Assembly: GCA_023145655.1 (NCBI GenBank)
Contig: JAGLDI010000116.1
Coordinates: 1 to 7,098, forward strand
Reading direction: 5' to 3'
Length of the DNA stretch: 7,098 nt
Source: Desulfuromusa sp.
GTDB lineage: Bacteria; Desulfobacterota; Desulfuromonadia; Desulfuromonadales; Geopsychrobacteraceae
Of this stretch, positions 6,670-7,098 are shown one piece after another (the stretch's first letter is position 1; every line of letters begins with the position of its first letter). The notes under the pieces are model-generated. The model did not search any database and had not been told where the DNA came from. It saw only the letters and a program-made list of their open reading frames with translations. The translations under genes and the position numbers were made by a program.

Positions 6670-7098
6670 TTACATGTACATACCACCATTAACACCAATC
6701 ACCTGTCCAGTGATATAACCGGTCTTTTCAGCTGCCAGAAAAAGTACCGCATTTGCGATATCATCAGCAGAACCAAGTCGTGCCAACGGGATCTGTGCAG
6801 CGAGTTCCACTCGTTTTTCTTCGGGAAGTGCATCGGTCATTGCCGTAGCAATAAACCCGGGAGCAACCGCATTTACGGTTATATTACGTTTTGCCAGTTC
6901 ACGGGCATTGGAACGGGTTAAACCCATCAAACCTGCCTTACTGGCACAATAGTTTGCCTGTCCCGCATTCCCCATCTGACCAACAACTGAAGCGATATTG
7001 ATAATGCGTCCATAACGTTGCTTGGTCATCAACTTGGCCACTGCTCGGGTACAGAGAAACGCCCCTTTAAGGTTCACATCTAAAACAGCGTCCCAATC
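6670..7098 (-). CDS. fabG: 3-oxoacyl-ACP reductase FabG (partial, 5' end off window)
   Basis: FabG reduces 3-oxoacyl-ACP to (R)-3-hydroxyacyl-ACP with NADPH in fatty-acid elongation. The C-terminal 142 residues are present out of roughly 245 expected; the frame continues through the window edge ([16 protein letters not shown]), so the first Met inside the window is not the start. Short-chain dehydrogenase landmarks are the NLKGAF helix, catalytic Ser in [15 protein letters not shown], the YxxxK pair in [10 protein letters not shown], the [16 protein letters not shown] segment and the C-terminal [13 protein letters not shown]. The N-terminal Rossmann glycine motif lies outside. Other short-chain dehydrogenases share these motifs, but the position immediately before acpP-fabF and the GGMYM-type C-terminus favour FabG. 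Confidence 0.95.
   Translation of the reverse strand, partial: DWDAVLDVNLKGAFLCTRAVAKLMTKQRYGRIINIASVVGQMGNAGQANYCASKAGLMGLTRSNARELAKRNITVNAVAPGFIATAMTDALPEEKRVELAAQIPLARLGSADDIANAVLFLAAEKTGYITGQVIGVNGGMYM

Noticed and set aside
1..7098. CRISPR arrays, insertion sequences, tRNA or rRNA genes, phage or defence genes
   Set aside because: No direct-repeat arrays, terminal inverted repeats, cloverleaf-like segments or accessory proteins were seen; coding space is filled by conserved metabolic genes on one strand.

Overview
This is an ordinary housekeeping stretch of a Gram-negative bacterial chromosome, with every supported gene on the minus strand. Read in the direction of transcription (high to low coordinates) the order is fabG (5' end outside the window), acpP, fabF, rpiB, glyA, dCMP deaminase, nrdR, ribD, ribE and ribBA (3' end outside the window). 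This order, and the look of the proteins (for example a FabF with HGTSTHFND and a RibB with the [11 protein letters not shown] loop), suggest a Desulfuromonadales/Geobacter-like deltaproteobacterium (Desulfobacterota). That assignment is inference from memory of the lineage, not a database match.

Layout: 7098-6670 is the C-terminal part of FabG; 6619-6386 is acyl carrier protein; 6281-5049 is the elongating ketosynthase FabF. Together they form a fatty-acid synthesis block. FabF is followed after 8 nt by rpiB (pentose phosphate isomerase), which ends in an intrinsic terminator. A second block follows: glyA (5,10-methylene-THF supply), a dCMP deaminase (dUMP supply) and nrdR (repressor of ribonucleotide reductase genes). 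The deaminase stop and the nrdR start overlap in TAATG. This block makes both substrates of thymidylate synthase and controls dNTP supply. Another terminator-like hairpin separates it from the riboflavin block ribD-ribE-ribBA, whose genes overlap or are closely spaced.

Genes are packed tightly. The only intergenic gaps above 60 nt are acpP-fabF (104 nt) and nrdR-ribD (82 nt), and each contains a long hairpin. Three start codons deserve correction from the longest open frame: ribD starts at 2276, glyA at 4531 and rpiB at 5040. No RNA genes, mobile elements, CRISPR arrays, FMN riboswitch or foreign-looking genes were seen. I found no previously undescribed system. The points worth a second look concern regulation: hairpins placed just upstream of ribosome binding sites inside what otherwise looks like one operon.
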